Source: a virus. From it: a DNA stretch of 55,232 bases. The translations under genes were made by a program, and so were the position numbers. Below are positions 39,547-47,827 of this stretch, one piece after another. The DNA is taken from positions 1 through 55,232 of the IMG/VR virus record IMGVR_UViG_3300021963_000158; one strand, 5' to 3'. Within the stretch, counting starts at the first letter, position 1. Every line of letters starts with the position of its first letter. Under the pieces are notes generated by a model, which worked only from the letters and a program-made list of their open reading frames with translations, had not been told where the DNA came from and searched no databases.

Positions 39547-40080
39547 ATGTCAGATACCTTGTTGCTAAACAGTAACTATGAACCAATCAGCATCTTGCCA
39601 TTGAGTGTAATCAATTGGCAACATGCAATCAAATTAATGTACTTGGGTCGTGTTCATGTACTTGAAACATATCCAAATTGGTTAATTCACAGTGAGCATA
39701 TAACCATCAATGTTCCCAGTGTCTGTGTAACAAAAGAATACTTTCATTACAAGAAGAATGTTAAGTTTAGTAGATATAACATGTATATGCGCGACCTGTT
39801 TAAGTGTCAGTACTGCGATGATGTATTTGACTTCGACGAACTAACCATTGATCATGTAGTGCCTCGTTCTGAGGGCGGTACTACTAAATGGGAAAACTGT
39901 GTAACTGCATGTAAACCTTGTAATCACCGCAAAGGCTCGAGTACTAAAATTAAACCAATGGTTAAACCTTATAAGCCAGACTACTACAGTCTTGTTAACC
40001 GCTGGAAGGAAATGCCCTTTACTGTAAAGCAAGAATCATGGAATCAGTATCTAGGAATTAAACGCCCGGTTGCTGCGTAG
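39547..40080 (+). CDS. HNH endonuclease, McrA-like, plus strand
   Basis: 177 residues. CQYC (87-90) and CKPCNH (122-127) hold a zinc, TIDHVVPRSEGGTTKWENC (100-118) carries the HNH catalytic His/Asn. Proteins with this exact layout are widespread beside terminase genes of T4-like aquatic phages, where an HNH protein often assists DNA cutting for packaging; mobile nuclease is the alternative. Convergent with the next gene: the last 23 bp overlap. Confidence 0.85.
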   Translation: MSDTLLLNSNYEPISILPLSVINWQHAIKLMYLGRVHVLETYPNWLIHSEHITINVPSVCVTKEYFHYKKNVKFSRYNMYMRDLFKCQYCDDVFDFDELTIDHVVPRSEGGTTKWENCVTACKPCNHRKGSSTKIKPMVKPYKPDYYSLVNRWKEMPFTVKQESWNQYLGIKRPVAA

Positions 40081-40450
40081 GCAGGCGGTATTGAGGATTC
40101 TTTTCTAGATACGCTTCAACGTGATCTTTAAGACTTCCATTTAAAAATGGTTTAGTAAAGTTAATTATAAACCAAAGGTCGGAACCTGGCATTGCATGAT
40201 ATTCACGCTCCATGTTCCTTCTTTCTTGTGCGGTGTTACTTATGTTACTACCAACCGGACTTTCAATACCTGCGTCAATTGCCTGTGGAACTGTGTTTTG
40301 TCCAGTGTACATGCCAGCTTCGGCTTCTGTGATTGGCATTCCTGCCAGTCGTTTTAATTCGTTTAAATCCGCTAGGTCCATAACTGCGTCTTGTTCCCCA
40401 GTCTCACCTTGAGGAACAAAATGTTCGCTGGTTATGCGATACTGTTTCAT
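40058..40450 (-). CDS. Probable internal head or structural protein, 130 residues
   Basis: Acidic and polar, probably partly disordered. Residues 28-44 (DLNELKRLAGMPITEAE) repeat a motif seen in the 654-residue protein (ELNELARLAGLTVAE), with a possible prohead-protease site I-x-E. The C-terminus WFIINFTKPFLNGSLKDHVE is likely folded. Overlaps its upstream neighbour by 4 bp (ATGA), so it is coupled to it. Role in the head is inferred from context. Confidence 0.6.
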   Translation of the reverse strand: MKQYRITSEHFVPQGETGEQDAVMDLADLNELKRLAGMPITEAEAGMYTGQNTVPQAIDAGIESPVGSNISNTAQERRNMEREYHAMPGSDLWFIINFTKPFLNGSLKDHVEAYLEKNPQYRLPTQQPGV

Positions 40451-40839
40451 CTTAGTTTAGTAATAGCACCAACTTTGCGTGTCGGGCTCACTCGATGTAT
40501 TTCCGGCGATTCAATGCTTGCTTTTTCTCTGCTGACTTGATGTTTACTGTGATCGCCGACATGTGTGGCAGCATTGTCAATCATTTCTTCTTCTATGGGA
40601 TGGTACGGACTAGCCACCGGATTACCTGCGGCCCAGTTCTCATCTCCTAAATTCATACTTTCAACATTGCCTGCGCCGGCACCCGCAATGGCTTTCATAA
40701 ACTGTGAATGTTTATATGCGCTACCGTGATACATGTTTTGATCAGGCATGGTAAAAGTATTGCTCATTGATTTTTCAACGCCATCGTCGATGACATTCTT
40801 TTTCATACCAGATTCAGTGATGATGTCTTTGATTTTCAT
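40447..40839 (-). CDS. Putative internal head protein with capsid-targeting N-terminus
   Basis: 130 residues. It starts MKIKDIITESGMKKN; the first nine residues have the T4 CTS form (MK-x-x-x-x-I-x-E) with a cut possible after ITE. The rest is polar with no known fold. Overlaps by 4 bp with both neighbours in a run of genes that share this N-terminal pattern. Probably packaged in the head and perhaps injected (inference). Confidence 0.6.
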   Translation of the reverse strand: MKIKDIITESGMKKNVIDDGVEKSMSNTFTMPDQNMYHGSAYKHSQFMKAIAGAGAGNVESMNLGDENWAAGNPVASPYHPIEEEMIDNAATHVGDHSKHQVSREKASIESPEIHRVSPTRKVGAITKLR

Positions 40840-41210
40840 TTTTTCTTCTTGTTAAGTGCAATAGGTTCCCGACCTCTGGCAATACTTTGTTTATTGATCA
40901 TATCCATCTCTTGAGATTTTTTACCTGAGATTTTAGCAGGTGTAATTCCCATTCCTTTGGCAGCAAATTCAATTTTTTCTGCATCTGCGCTGGTGTACGC
41001 CAGTGTAATAAGCTGACCACCAATTGGGCCAACATCTGCGGTTTCAATATCCGGAGACCCGGCTAGCAATAATCCAAATCGATATTGTAGATACGGAACA
41101 TTACCGTTATCTAGGTCGGGCCAAGACTGAGCACCAGTTGCACCTTTTTGGAACGATTTACGTAGTTGTGTGCCTTTTGCGTTTTCAGTTACAATTTCAT
41201 TAATTTTCAT
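40836..41210 (-). CDS. Putative internal head protein with capsid-targeting N-terminus
   Basis: 124 residues, start MKINEIVTENAKGTQLRK, cut site possible after VTE. It ends with a lysine-rich tail (KISGKKSQEM... LNKKKK), which could contact DNA. A central strand-rich section (VPYLQYRFGLLLAG, residues about 39-52) may fold. Function unknown; grouped with its neighbours by the shared leader peptide. Confidence 0.6.
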   Translation of the reverse strand: MKINEIVTENAKGTQLRKSFQKGATGAQSWPDLDNGNVPYLQYRFGLLLAGSPDIETADVGPIGGQLITLAYTSADAEKIEFAAKGMGITPAKISGKKSQEMDMINKQSIARGREPIALNKKKK

Positions 41211-41213
41211 ATA

Positions 41214-41747
41214 TTACCATGCCCTGCAAGACCAATAACGTGCTTTGGTACGGGGACCAGGATTAGCACAATTATGTCTAGCGCGAAAGCTCTTGCGGTG
41301 CTTGGGGCTAGTCTTTTTGATACGCATTTTTTTATCACCAAAGTTCACTTTAATTATTTTTCCCGTCTTGGGATTTTTTACATAAACTTTAGATTTTTTA
41401 ACATCACCGGCCATTGGTTTACCTAGCGGTACATTTCGGCCTTGATATTCAGCTTCGTCAACCTCGTCTTCAATCTCAACAATAGCGTTATCTGAAACTT
41501 TCTTGTTAATAAAGTCGTACACACTAGACGCTTTATCACTGTCGCTTTCTAATAGTATTCCTGTTGCAGTTAATATTTCAAGCACTGATTCATTGACAGC
41601 AATGACTATGCCATCGTCAACCAATTCAATGACTTCGGATTCTACCAATGACAATTCATCAATGATTAAATCAAAGTAATCACCCACCACTGGGTTGTGG
41701 CTAGCGTACTCTGCTTCTGACAAATAATCTGTTAAAGATTTTTTCAT
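41214..41747 (-). CDS. Head-associated protein with conserved basic C-terminal domain
   Basis: 177 residues. It starts MKKSLTDYLSEAEYASHN, again CTS-like with a cut possible after LSE. The acidic middle (about 25-105) is followed by a basic C-terminal domain (KVYVKNPKTGKIIKVNFGDK near 121-140, then RKSFRARHNC and ARYWSCRAW at the end) that is conserved in T4-like phage head proteins. The Cys/Trp-rich ending suggests a small metal or DNA-binding fold. Confidence 0.65.
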   Translation of the reverse strand: MKKSLTDYLSEAEYASHNPVVGDYFDLIIDELSLVESEVIELVDDGIVIAVNESVLEILTATGILLESDSDKASSVYDFINKKVSDNAIVEIEDEVDEAEYQGRNVPLGKPMAGDVKKSKVYVKNPKTGKIIKVNFGDKKMRIKKTSPKHRKSFRARHNCANPGPRTKARYWSCRAW

Positions 41748-43708
41748 CGTACAGACTTTTTAATGCTTTCGTACTCCGCGGCTAATTGTGCTTCAAGCGC
41801 AATAACAGCTTCATTGGCAGGCTTTGCCAATGCATTATCGCCGTTGTTCATTGTAGGACGATCTGGGTGCATAGCTTTCTCGCCGTTGTCACCTTCGCCG
41901 GGGCCCATTGTGCTGGCTCTCATTGAGTAGTATTTTTCATCAGGGGCATTAACTGGGTTTGCACCTGCATCGTCGACTTCAATGCCTTCGTCGGCAACAA
42001 CATCCATTTGCGGCTCACCAACTTCGGGTTGTGACATTTGGCCTGCACCGCCGCCTAGGCCGGCCAATGCCAACATCTGCATTAGTGCTTCAGCTTCTGC
42101 ACCATTGGCTGTAACTGTAACACTCTTGTCACCGTTACTACTCATGTTTGTACTAACGTTAATATTGCTGTTGGAATCATCTTCCATACCACATTCTTCC
42201 ATGCCTTCTTCTTTGACAGGAAGATTTTGTCCGCCTGTGGTAATACGTTGTTGGCTGTTAGGAATGTCATCTAATTTCTTTTGACGAACCTCGTTGCCAT
42301 ATGCATTACCTTCGTCGGCCATTGTTGCACCGGTAATTTTATCTGCATAAGTGATTTCGTCTTTGGGTTCTGCTAATGCAGCAAACTTGGCTTTATCAAC
42401 ATTCTCGGCCACAGTTAACCCGGCCAAACGTGCTAGTTCATTTAATTCTTCATCTTCATTATAATGATTGCCACCAACTTGTTGCTTTAGTGGATCTAGA
42501 ATTTTGTCATCATCAGGGTGTCCAACTACGTCCATGAACTTTTTACCCATTGACTTGGCTCGGTCTAAGAATGTAGGTTGTGGTGCAGGGCTTGCAGGGA
42601 ATTGTGGTGCAAAACTATCACCACGTTGTGCAGCTTCATCGGCAACCATTCTACCATGTGCGCCTTTGATTTCCATGCAATCACGCAACAGTTCACTCAT
42701 GTGCCCTGTTTCTTTGAATGTATTCATGTCATCGCTTAATTCACCCAACATCTCTTCAACTGTTTGATGTTTTTCTCTAAGCATAGATTGTAAGTTAACA
42801 CCTTCGGAAATGCGGCTTAATTTTGTACTCATTGTCTTTAAACTTTCGTCCATAGAATGTACTACGCCTTTCTTACCTTTTGGTGGCTCACCAGGAACAC
42901 GACCAAACGGATCATTAAATTTCTTACCAAACTGTGGTAGGCTTGCTGCGGATCTTTCGCTGTCGGCTTTCTTTGGGCGACCACGTTGTCCTGCGGGATT
43001 CTTCGCTTTAACTGGAGTTGCGCCAGTAAAGTCTGGGTCATTGTAATAGCTACGTCCGTATGTATCTGGACCTTTGGTTACAGTCTCTCCCACTGGGCCA
43101 CGTGTGTCCGGAATGCCAGCAGCTTTATAAGCATCTTCGCGATCACTGTAACCCGGAATGCCGGACTTCATATCTTTGGTTGCTTTACCGATTGCGGCTT
43201 TTTCTTTTGCAGAAGCATTGCTGGCATTAACATGTTTCATCGTAGATCGAGCTTGATGACTAGTTTCTTGACACGTGCCAGCTTCGCACATCACACACTC
43301 ATCCATTTCTGGTTTGCCATACAAGTGAGTAGTAGATCCCATTGGGCTCACGACGTGAGCTTCGTCAAATACTTGGCTCGTAGAATAACCGTCTTCTTCT
43401 GGATTCGGAACATTATTGTTAATCCACATCTGTGCTTGTTGTTCGTTGGAAAACGGTCCGGCAACACGATCTGCATCGCCGGATCTTAATTCTTGTGTGA
43501 CATACCATCCAGGCGCTTGGCTTTCATTAAATTGCTTTGCTAACTTGGCCTCGACTCGGTCAACACCACTAAGGATAGATCCTTGAGCTTCAACACTTTC
43601 GTAGATACGTTTAACTGTGTCTGCACGAGTTTGGTCCGGTGTAGGCTTTAGTGCATTTAGTTTGCCTAAGATGCTGTAAATGTTATCGTGTGGGTGATTC
43701 TGGCTCAT
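41744..43708 (-). CDS. Large, mostly disordered head-associated protein with AT-hook
   Basis: 654 residues, rich in N, D, E, G, P and A. An AT-hook-like RGRPKK lies at 242-247 and could bind the minor groove of DNA. ELNELARLAGLTVAE (421-435) is the motif shared with the 40058 protein, followed by an acidic tail with Met/Glu repeats. It overlaps the CTS-gene downstream by 4 bp. It may be a scaffold or DNA-condensing protein of the prohead; no catalytic motif is seen. Confidence 0.55.
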   Translation of the reverse strand: MSQNHPHDNIYSILGKLNALKPTPDQTRADTVKRIYESVEAQGSILSGVDRVEAKLAKQFNESQAPGWYVTQELRSGDADRVAGPFSNEQQAQMWINNNVPNPEEDGYSTSQVFDEAHVVSPMGSTTHLYGKPEMDECVMCEAGTCQETSHQARSTMKHVNASNASAKEKAAIGKATKDMKSGIPGYSDREDAYKAAGIPDTRGPVGETVTKGPDTYGRSYYNDPDFTGATPVKAKNPAGQRGRPKKADSERSAASLPQFGKKFNDPFGRVPGEPPKGKKGVVHSMDESLKTMSTKLSRISEGVNLQSMLREKHQTVEEMLGELSDDMNTFKETGHMSELLRDCMEIKGAHGRMVADEAAQRGDSFAPQFPASPAPQPTFLDRAKSMGKKFMDVVGHPDDDKILDPLKQQVGGNHYNEDEELNELARLAGLTVAENVDKAKFAALAEPKDEITYADKITGATMADEGNAYGNEVRQKKLDDIPNSQQRITTGGQNLPVKEEGMEECGMEDDSNSNINVSTNMSSNGDKSVTVTANGAEAEALMQMLALAGLGGGAGQMSQPEVGEPQMDVVADEGIEVDDAGANPVNAPDEKYYSMRASTMGPGEGDNGEKAMHPDRPTMNNGDNALAKPANEAVIALEAQLAAEYESIKKSVR

Positions 43709-44301
43709 TATTTCTTTCCTTTTAAGGGATTATACATTTTATTCTGTTGAGTCATTGGACTTGCGCTACCAGTTGGAACAGAGTTTGTGTCTTTAACTGC
43801 TTCAGTGTTTGGTGAAGCATATTCAAACTTACGGCTTTCTAATTCTTTTAACAAACTGCCGATGCGACTTTGACCTGCCAGGGGCTGACCGTCGGCGTCA
43901 CATTTTAAATCAGGTTGTTCAAGCAATGCGCCAGTGTTATCTGTGCCATATGCTTCAGCTTCGTCTGTGTAGTTTGCTTCGTTCAAGTTGCGAACACAAA
44001 TCCAATCAGGATTTATTTGAGCACGTTCTTTGATCAATTGGCGTACTGTTACTGTGGTGGCAGGGTAGGCAACTTTAACATCAAATTGCCAGCACTCGCA
44101 AGGGCCGCCCCACTGTGGGAATTCTCTGTGTTCTTGTATTGGAAGGCTTTTCACTGGGCTAACGCTTTCAAGTTGGAAAGACTCAAGGGCATGTTTAATC
44201 TTGTCCATGACCTCACCTTGTGGGTTAACACCGGCCAACTTAATGCGGAATTCATACGGCTTGCTAAGTTCGTATATGTAAGTTTGGAATGGTTTCATCA
44301 T
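43708..44301 (-). CDS. Conserved structural protein with CTS-like start, 197 residues
   Basis: The second ATG (44298) begins MKPFQTYIYELSKPYEFRIK, close in pattern to T4 MKTYQEFIAE, and the following YEFRIKLAGVNPQGEVMDKI segment is typical of T4-like aquatic phages. Residues 50-100 contain WGGPCECWQFDVKVAYP. It ends with a Pro/Ser-rich tail. Location between gp16 and the 654-residue gene points to a head or packaging role. Confidence 0.6.
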   Translation of the reverse strand: MMKPFQTYIYELSKPYEFRIKLAGVNPQGEVMDKIKHALESFQLESVSPVKSLPIQEHREFPQWGGPCECWQFDVKVAYPATTVTVRQLIKERAQINPDWICVRNLNEANYTDEAEAYGTDNTGALLEQPDLKCDADGQPLAGQSRIGSLLKELESRKFEYASPNTEAVKDTNSVPTGSASPMTQQNKMYNPLKGKK

Positions 44302-44335
44302 TATAATCCTATATTCTATATTTAGTCGAAAAGAC

Positions 44336-44827
44336 TTATTTGTCTTGCTTGCCTAATATCTGTTTAAGCAGTTCGTTGCGATCTAAAACAATGCCTTGTC
44401 CCTCAATTGGGGCATCGCTTTCCGCAGCTTTGCCTGCGTCTTTTTTAACTTGGTGATCATGCTTGGCTTTGGCTAACTGTAGCTGTACCATTTTTAGCTT
44501 TTTATCTAATTTTGCTGTTTTAGCAGTGATACTGTGCCCAAACATTTGACTTGCTGTTTGTAATATAACACCGGCAAAGCGTGGATCTACATTCATCCCC
44601 AGATCAATTAAATCTTGTGCTCGATCTTTGGCTAGTGCGGCTAGTTCATCTAGTTCTTGATCTCCGGTATCTAGGTCATGGACTCCGGGTAGTGCAGCAT
44701 CAATTTTATCAATTGCTGAATTTACTTCAGACAACAATAATTTGTTTTCCTCTATCATAGCCGCAGATTCTTCAGGCGTAGCATCAAAGCTAGGTAGGTT
44801 TAACAGTTCTTCAAGTTTTTTGGTCAT
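44336..44827 (-). CDS. Terminase small subunit gp16
   Basis: 163 residues. The central helical pair (ALAKDRAQDLIDLGMNVDPR and LQTASQMFGHSITAKTAKLD, about 66-110) resembles the oligomerising coiled coil of gp16 proteins. It would recognise phage DNA and regulate gp17. Position beside gp4 and upstream of the head genes supports it. A late-type box AATAAATA lies 5 nt before the ATG. Confidence 0.7.
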   Translation of the reverse strand: MTKKLEELLNLPSFDATPEESAAMIEENKLLLSEVNSAIDKIDAALPGVHDLDTGDQELDELAALAKDRAQDLIDLGMNVDPRFAGVILQTASQMFGHSITAKTAKLDKKLKMVQLQLAKAKHDHQVKKDAGKAAESDAPIEGQGIVLDRNELLKQILGKQDK

Positions 44828-44832
44828 ACCAA

Positions 44833-44840
44833 TATTTATT
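44833..44840 (-). promoter_or_regulatory. Late-type promoter AATAAATA of gp16
   Basis: AATAAATA, then TTGGT, then ATG; leaderless transcript predicted. It overlaps the end of the gp4 gene (stop at 44836). Confidence 0.55.
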
Positions 44841-45270
44841 TGGCACGGCCCTGGTGGAACAAATCATTTTCCGTGATAATACGGAATTTAACGTTGTTGG
44901 CCTTGCACCAAGCACTTGCGGCCTGCCATTTGGACATATTAAGTATGGCTGCCGCTTTGTCCCTAACAGATTTAGCATTTTCCAATGTGGTTTCTTTTGA
45001 GGGTTTGATTTCCCACAATTCCCCGTGTTGTGTGCCACCAGCATCAACAAATGTTACAAAGAAATCAGGTATGTATATTGTGTTCTTTCCTGTAAATGGA
45101 TTGCGATAGTTGATGTGTATGGCTTCGTTGGCCCATTGTAGGATGGCAGGATTGTTGTCACACATGGTCATTACACTATGTTCCCAGCTACTGCGGTAAT
45201 GGGGAGTTTTTTTACCTACATATTTTTGTGGATTCTTCATCTGAAAGAACCCATTGGCATACTTGCTCAT
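44836..45270 (-). CDS. Head completion protein gp4 (nuclease-like fold)
   Basis: 144 residues. KKTPHYRSSWEHSVMTMCDN, NPAILQWANEAIHINYRNP, YIPDFFVTFVDAGG and LWEIKPSKET follow in the order of T4 gp4/gp50 (PIIYRSSWE..., VVEWASEP, YFPDFYVKF, LIEIKPYKQT). The D/ExK-like pairs PDF and EIK are those of TnsA/PD-(D/E)xK folds. It helps complete the filled head before tail joining. Confidence 0.85.
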   Translation of the reverse strand: MSKYANGFFQMKNPQKYVGKKTPHYRSSWEHSVMTMCDNNPAILQWANEAIHINYRNPFTGKNTIYIPDFFVTFVDAGGTQHGELWEIKPSKETTLENAKSVRDKAAAILNMSKWQAASAWCKANNVKFRIITENDLFHQGRAK

Positions 45271-45659
45271 ACTAGTATTGTTCGTTGAATTAACGGATTA
45301 GTCTTACTTGAATTTTTAATACCAATGATACTGGTTGGTATTCTATTGATGTTTAAGAACGCAGCCAGATATGCATTTAACTGTCCTTTGGGCAATTTCT
45401 TAAAGTCTGTTAATACCTGCATTGGATTTATTTGCTGTGCCAACGCTGTGTACAGTACTGCGGCGGCCAAGTTTTCAGCGGCGGCTTTGTTACTGGTATA
45501 TTCTTCAAAGAAAGCAACAATAGCATCGTTGGCGGGTCCTGTACTTAAATCTACAGAAAAAAGATTATTGAAATATTTGTTTGCGTTGGCATTTGCAGCC
45601 ACTGCTGATACATTAGGGCCTACTACGTTAGTTGCTGTTGTTGTTTGAATGTTTGCCAT
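45267..45659 (-). CDS. Small structural protein candidate, 130 residues
   Basis: Ala/Asn-rich and uncharged (MANIQTTTATNVVGPNVSAV, then ANANANKYF), with a Leu/Ala helix in the middle and IPTSIIGIKNSSKTNPLIQR near the end. Overlaps gp4 by 4 bp and is 1 bp from the tail protein upstream. Likely part of the tail or head; no family recognised. Confidence 0.6.
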   Translation of the reverse strand: MANIQTTTATNVVGPNVSAVAANANANKYFNNLFSVDLSTGPANDAIVAFFEEYTSNKAAAENLAAAVLYTALAQQINPMQVLTDFKKLPKGQLNAYLAAFLNINRIPTSIIGIKNSSKTNPLIQRTILV

Positions 45660-45660
45660 A

Positions 45661-47118
45661 TTAGAAATCTCCCCATGTTATCGAAGATGCATCGTACGGG
45701 CCAATGCTATTAGCAAACTGCCAATCTCTGAATCCGCTGACCACCGATGTACTTATATTATTCCAGGCTAGTTCTAACGGCTTTGATACAAAATCACTAA
45801 CTGCGCCCGACACAGTTTTACCAAGTTCATTTAAGTACGGTGTGGTAAATTCTTGTATCTTCTGTGATGCATAACTTACGCCAATACCGACTGCCATGTT
45901 AGTTGCTGTGGTCAGCAATGCTTTAGGATTAGTTAGACCTTGCGCCACTAATCCAACAATAGCACTACCATTTGGTCCAAGGCCTTGTGCAATGCTGCCA
46001 ACCACTTTATTGCTTAATTGGCCGGTTAATGATCCGGCCAAGTTAGTTGCCCCAGCAGATAGTTGTTGAGATATGCTTGCACCAGTCGGCAGTCCGGATG
46101 GTAGGTTACCCAAACTTGGTATACTAAATCCGCCAACGTTTACTCCACTGTTAAAAGTAGAATAACTAGTACCACCCAATAAGTTAGTGCTACCCAGGCT
46201 AGTAATACCAGTTAGGGTGCTGTTAAACAACGGTGCGGAAATAGTTTTAAATAAATTTGCTGTTGCCAAATCTGTAATCTTATCCGTGGCATGTGCAAAT
46301 CCTCCATTGTTGTTGTCAATCAAATCTGTGCCGTCTTCGGGACTAATAGGACTTGGTTGATTATCGTAGTGTAAATCAATATACCCACCAACTGTGTTGG
46401 ACGTGGTGTAGCCTGTGTAATACTTTACAGTTTCAAACTGTACACTCATTGAGTGCTGTAGTAAACTTGTGTTCTCGCCATTGGCGTGTTCGCCATGATC
46501 AAATTTAGTAATTGTAGGATTAATTAATTCGTACTCTGAGAAATTCTTTTGGTATAAACTATAAATTCGAATAGCCTGTATGTATTGATAGGGTTGGCTA
46601 CCATTGGCATTGTTATATCCTACTGTGGCCTTGGGACTGTATCCCCAATCAAAACTTGGACGATTTTGATATTTGTGAGGACTCGAGTAGGTTGAATCGG
46701 CATAGTCTGGATCACGATAATAAAAGTTATAATAATCAAACCAGAAGTTTCTTACATTGTCGGCCTGGTCGTCATGGAATACAATACTAATTGGATCGTA
46801 TTTAATTTTGTTCTGTACAATGTTTACACGATTGTAGGCATTGTGAGTTTTTGTTTCTACTGAATATTTTGGTAACGTAACATTCTTAACAATCATTCCC
46901 AACTCTTGCGCTGTGGTATTACTAAGGCTGGTAATTAAGGGATTAAAATCAAACTCTACGTAAAATAAGAAGCCGTATTTTGGGCTTAGTCTATAATCAG
47001 CATCTGTGAAGATACGTGCGGCATGTTGGTAACTGCGTAGCGTTACTGCGCCACGGTCGCCGTTATTCATATTGGCCACAAAGCCGCCTGCAGGTCTAAG
47101 ATACTTATTAATACTCAT
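45661..47118 (-). CDS. Tail tube-like / baseplate-tail tube junction protein
   Basis: 485 residues. The first half (YGFLFYVEFDFNP, VKNVTLPKYSVETKTHNAYN, IKYDPISIVFHDDQADNVRN) is like the gp19/gp54 tail tube-type beta barrel in T4-like phages, with the usual LPKYS/T segment. The second half is Gly/Ser/Ala-rich and probably flexible. Right after gp19, it may be the tube initiator on the baseplate (gp48/gp54 role); order and fold support a tail role, exact part uncertain. Late-type box CTAAATAA 5 nt upstream of ATG. Confidence 0.65.
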   Translation of the reverse strand: MSINKYLRPAGGFVANMNNGDRGAVTLRSYQHAARIFTDADYRLSPKYGFLFYVEFDFNPLITSLSNTTAQELGMIVKNVTLPKYSVETKTHNAYNRVNIVQNKIKYDPISIVFHDDQADNVRNFWFDYYNFYYRDPDYADSTYSSPHKYQNRPSFDWGYSPKATVGYNNANGSQPYQYIQAIRIYSLYQKNFSEYELINPTITKFDHGEHANGENTSLLQHSMSVQFETVKYYTGYTTSNTVGGYIDLHYDNQPSPISPEDGTDLIDNNNGGFAHATDKITDLATANLFKTISAPLFNSTLTGITSLGSTNLLGGTSYSTFNSGVNVGGFSIPSLGNLPSGLPTGASISQQLSAGATNLAGSLTGQLSNKVVGSIAQGLGPNGSAIVGLVAQGLTNPKALLTTATNMAVGIGVSYASQKIQEFTTPYLNELGKTVSGAVSDFVSKPLELAWNNISTSVVSGFRDWQFANSIGPYDASSITWGDF

Positions 47119-47123
47119 ATTAA

Positions 47124-47131
47124 TTATTTAG
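47124..47131 (-). promoter_or_regulatory. Late-type promoter CTAAATAA
   Basis: CTAAATAA, TTAAT, then ATG of the tail tube-like gene. Confidence 0.5.
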
Positions 47132-47136
47132 CCCAT

Positions 47137-47167
47137 AAAAAAACCTGGGTTTTTTAGTCCCAGGTTT
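47137..47167 (-). terminator. Terminator of gp19
   Basis: Stem AAACCTGGG/CCCAGGTTT (47141-47149 with 47159-47167), 9-base loop, followed by TTTT on the minus strand. Confidence 0.75.
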
Positions 47168-47184
47168 TTATTAGTCGCTGTATT

Positions 47185-47799
47185 TTAGCTTACTGTATTG
47201 CCGCCTGTTTGAGACTGTACAGTTTTACCAACGCCACCACCAATTAATTGGGTAGCATTATCAAACTTAATCTCACACATGATAATAACTGGATCACTGC
47301 TGTTATACGCCATGTCACCGTAGTCAACATTACTTAAGAAGCAACCTTCTAAGTCCCATTGCTCTAAGATGTTAGGTGTAGTTTGACCATTACCACCATC
47401 TAAAATATCAAATGTCATTGAGAACTTATAGTCAATGCCGCTCGGTGCGCTTGCTTGTTCCATGAAATCAAATTGCTTCTGGATTTGTTCACCGACTAAC
47501 TTGCTTACCTGACCTGTTGCGTCATCGCGGAAGTTTATTGTAGTGGCTTGCCATTCTGGTTTGCCCTGCAAAAATACTTTGCTGTTGTAAACATCAATTG
47601 TAATTGGATTGAAGTTTACGCTTGGACGCTTGATATCCTGAACTTGTTTTGTTAGTTCGGTTGTTGTTTTGGTAACACCAAAGTTGATAAAGTTTGCACG
47701 AAAGCGATACTTTAACTTTGGCATTAATAAGCCCTGACTAGCATTACTCTGTTGAGTTGATAGTGGAACTGTAAATTTGTTTAACGATGCGACTGCCAT
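47185..47799 (-). CDS. Tail tube protein gp19
   Basis: 204 residues. ASQGLLMPKLKYRFRANFIN, TKQVQDIKRPSVNFNPITID, the long beta region to INFRDDATGQVSKLVGEQIQ, and LSNVDYGDMAYNSSDPVIIM near the end follow the tail tube fold of T4 gp19. It stacks inside the sheath. Placed directly after gp18. AGGAGAA ribosome site; GTAAATAA (late-type) lies 20 nt further upstream. Confidence 0.9.
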   Translation of the reverse strand: MAVASLNKFTVPLSTQQSNASQGLLMPKLKYRFRANFINFGVTKTTTELTKQVQDIKRPSVNFNPITIDVYNSKVFLQGKPEWQATTINFRDDATGQVSKLVGEQIQKQFDFMEQASAPSGIDYKFSMTFDILDGGNGQTTPNILEQWDLEGCFLSNVDYGDMAYNSSDPVIIMCEIKFDNATQLIGGGVGKTVQSQTGGNTVS

Positions 47800-47827
47800 A
47801 TTGTTCTCCTGTTACTCTTATTTACCA

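Noticed and set aside
42986-43489. 167-codon plus-strand frame opposite the 654-residue gene
   Set aside because: Shadow frame of a coding region; no start signal or recognisable product.
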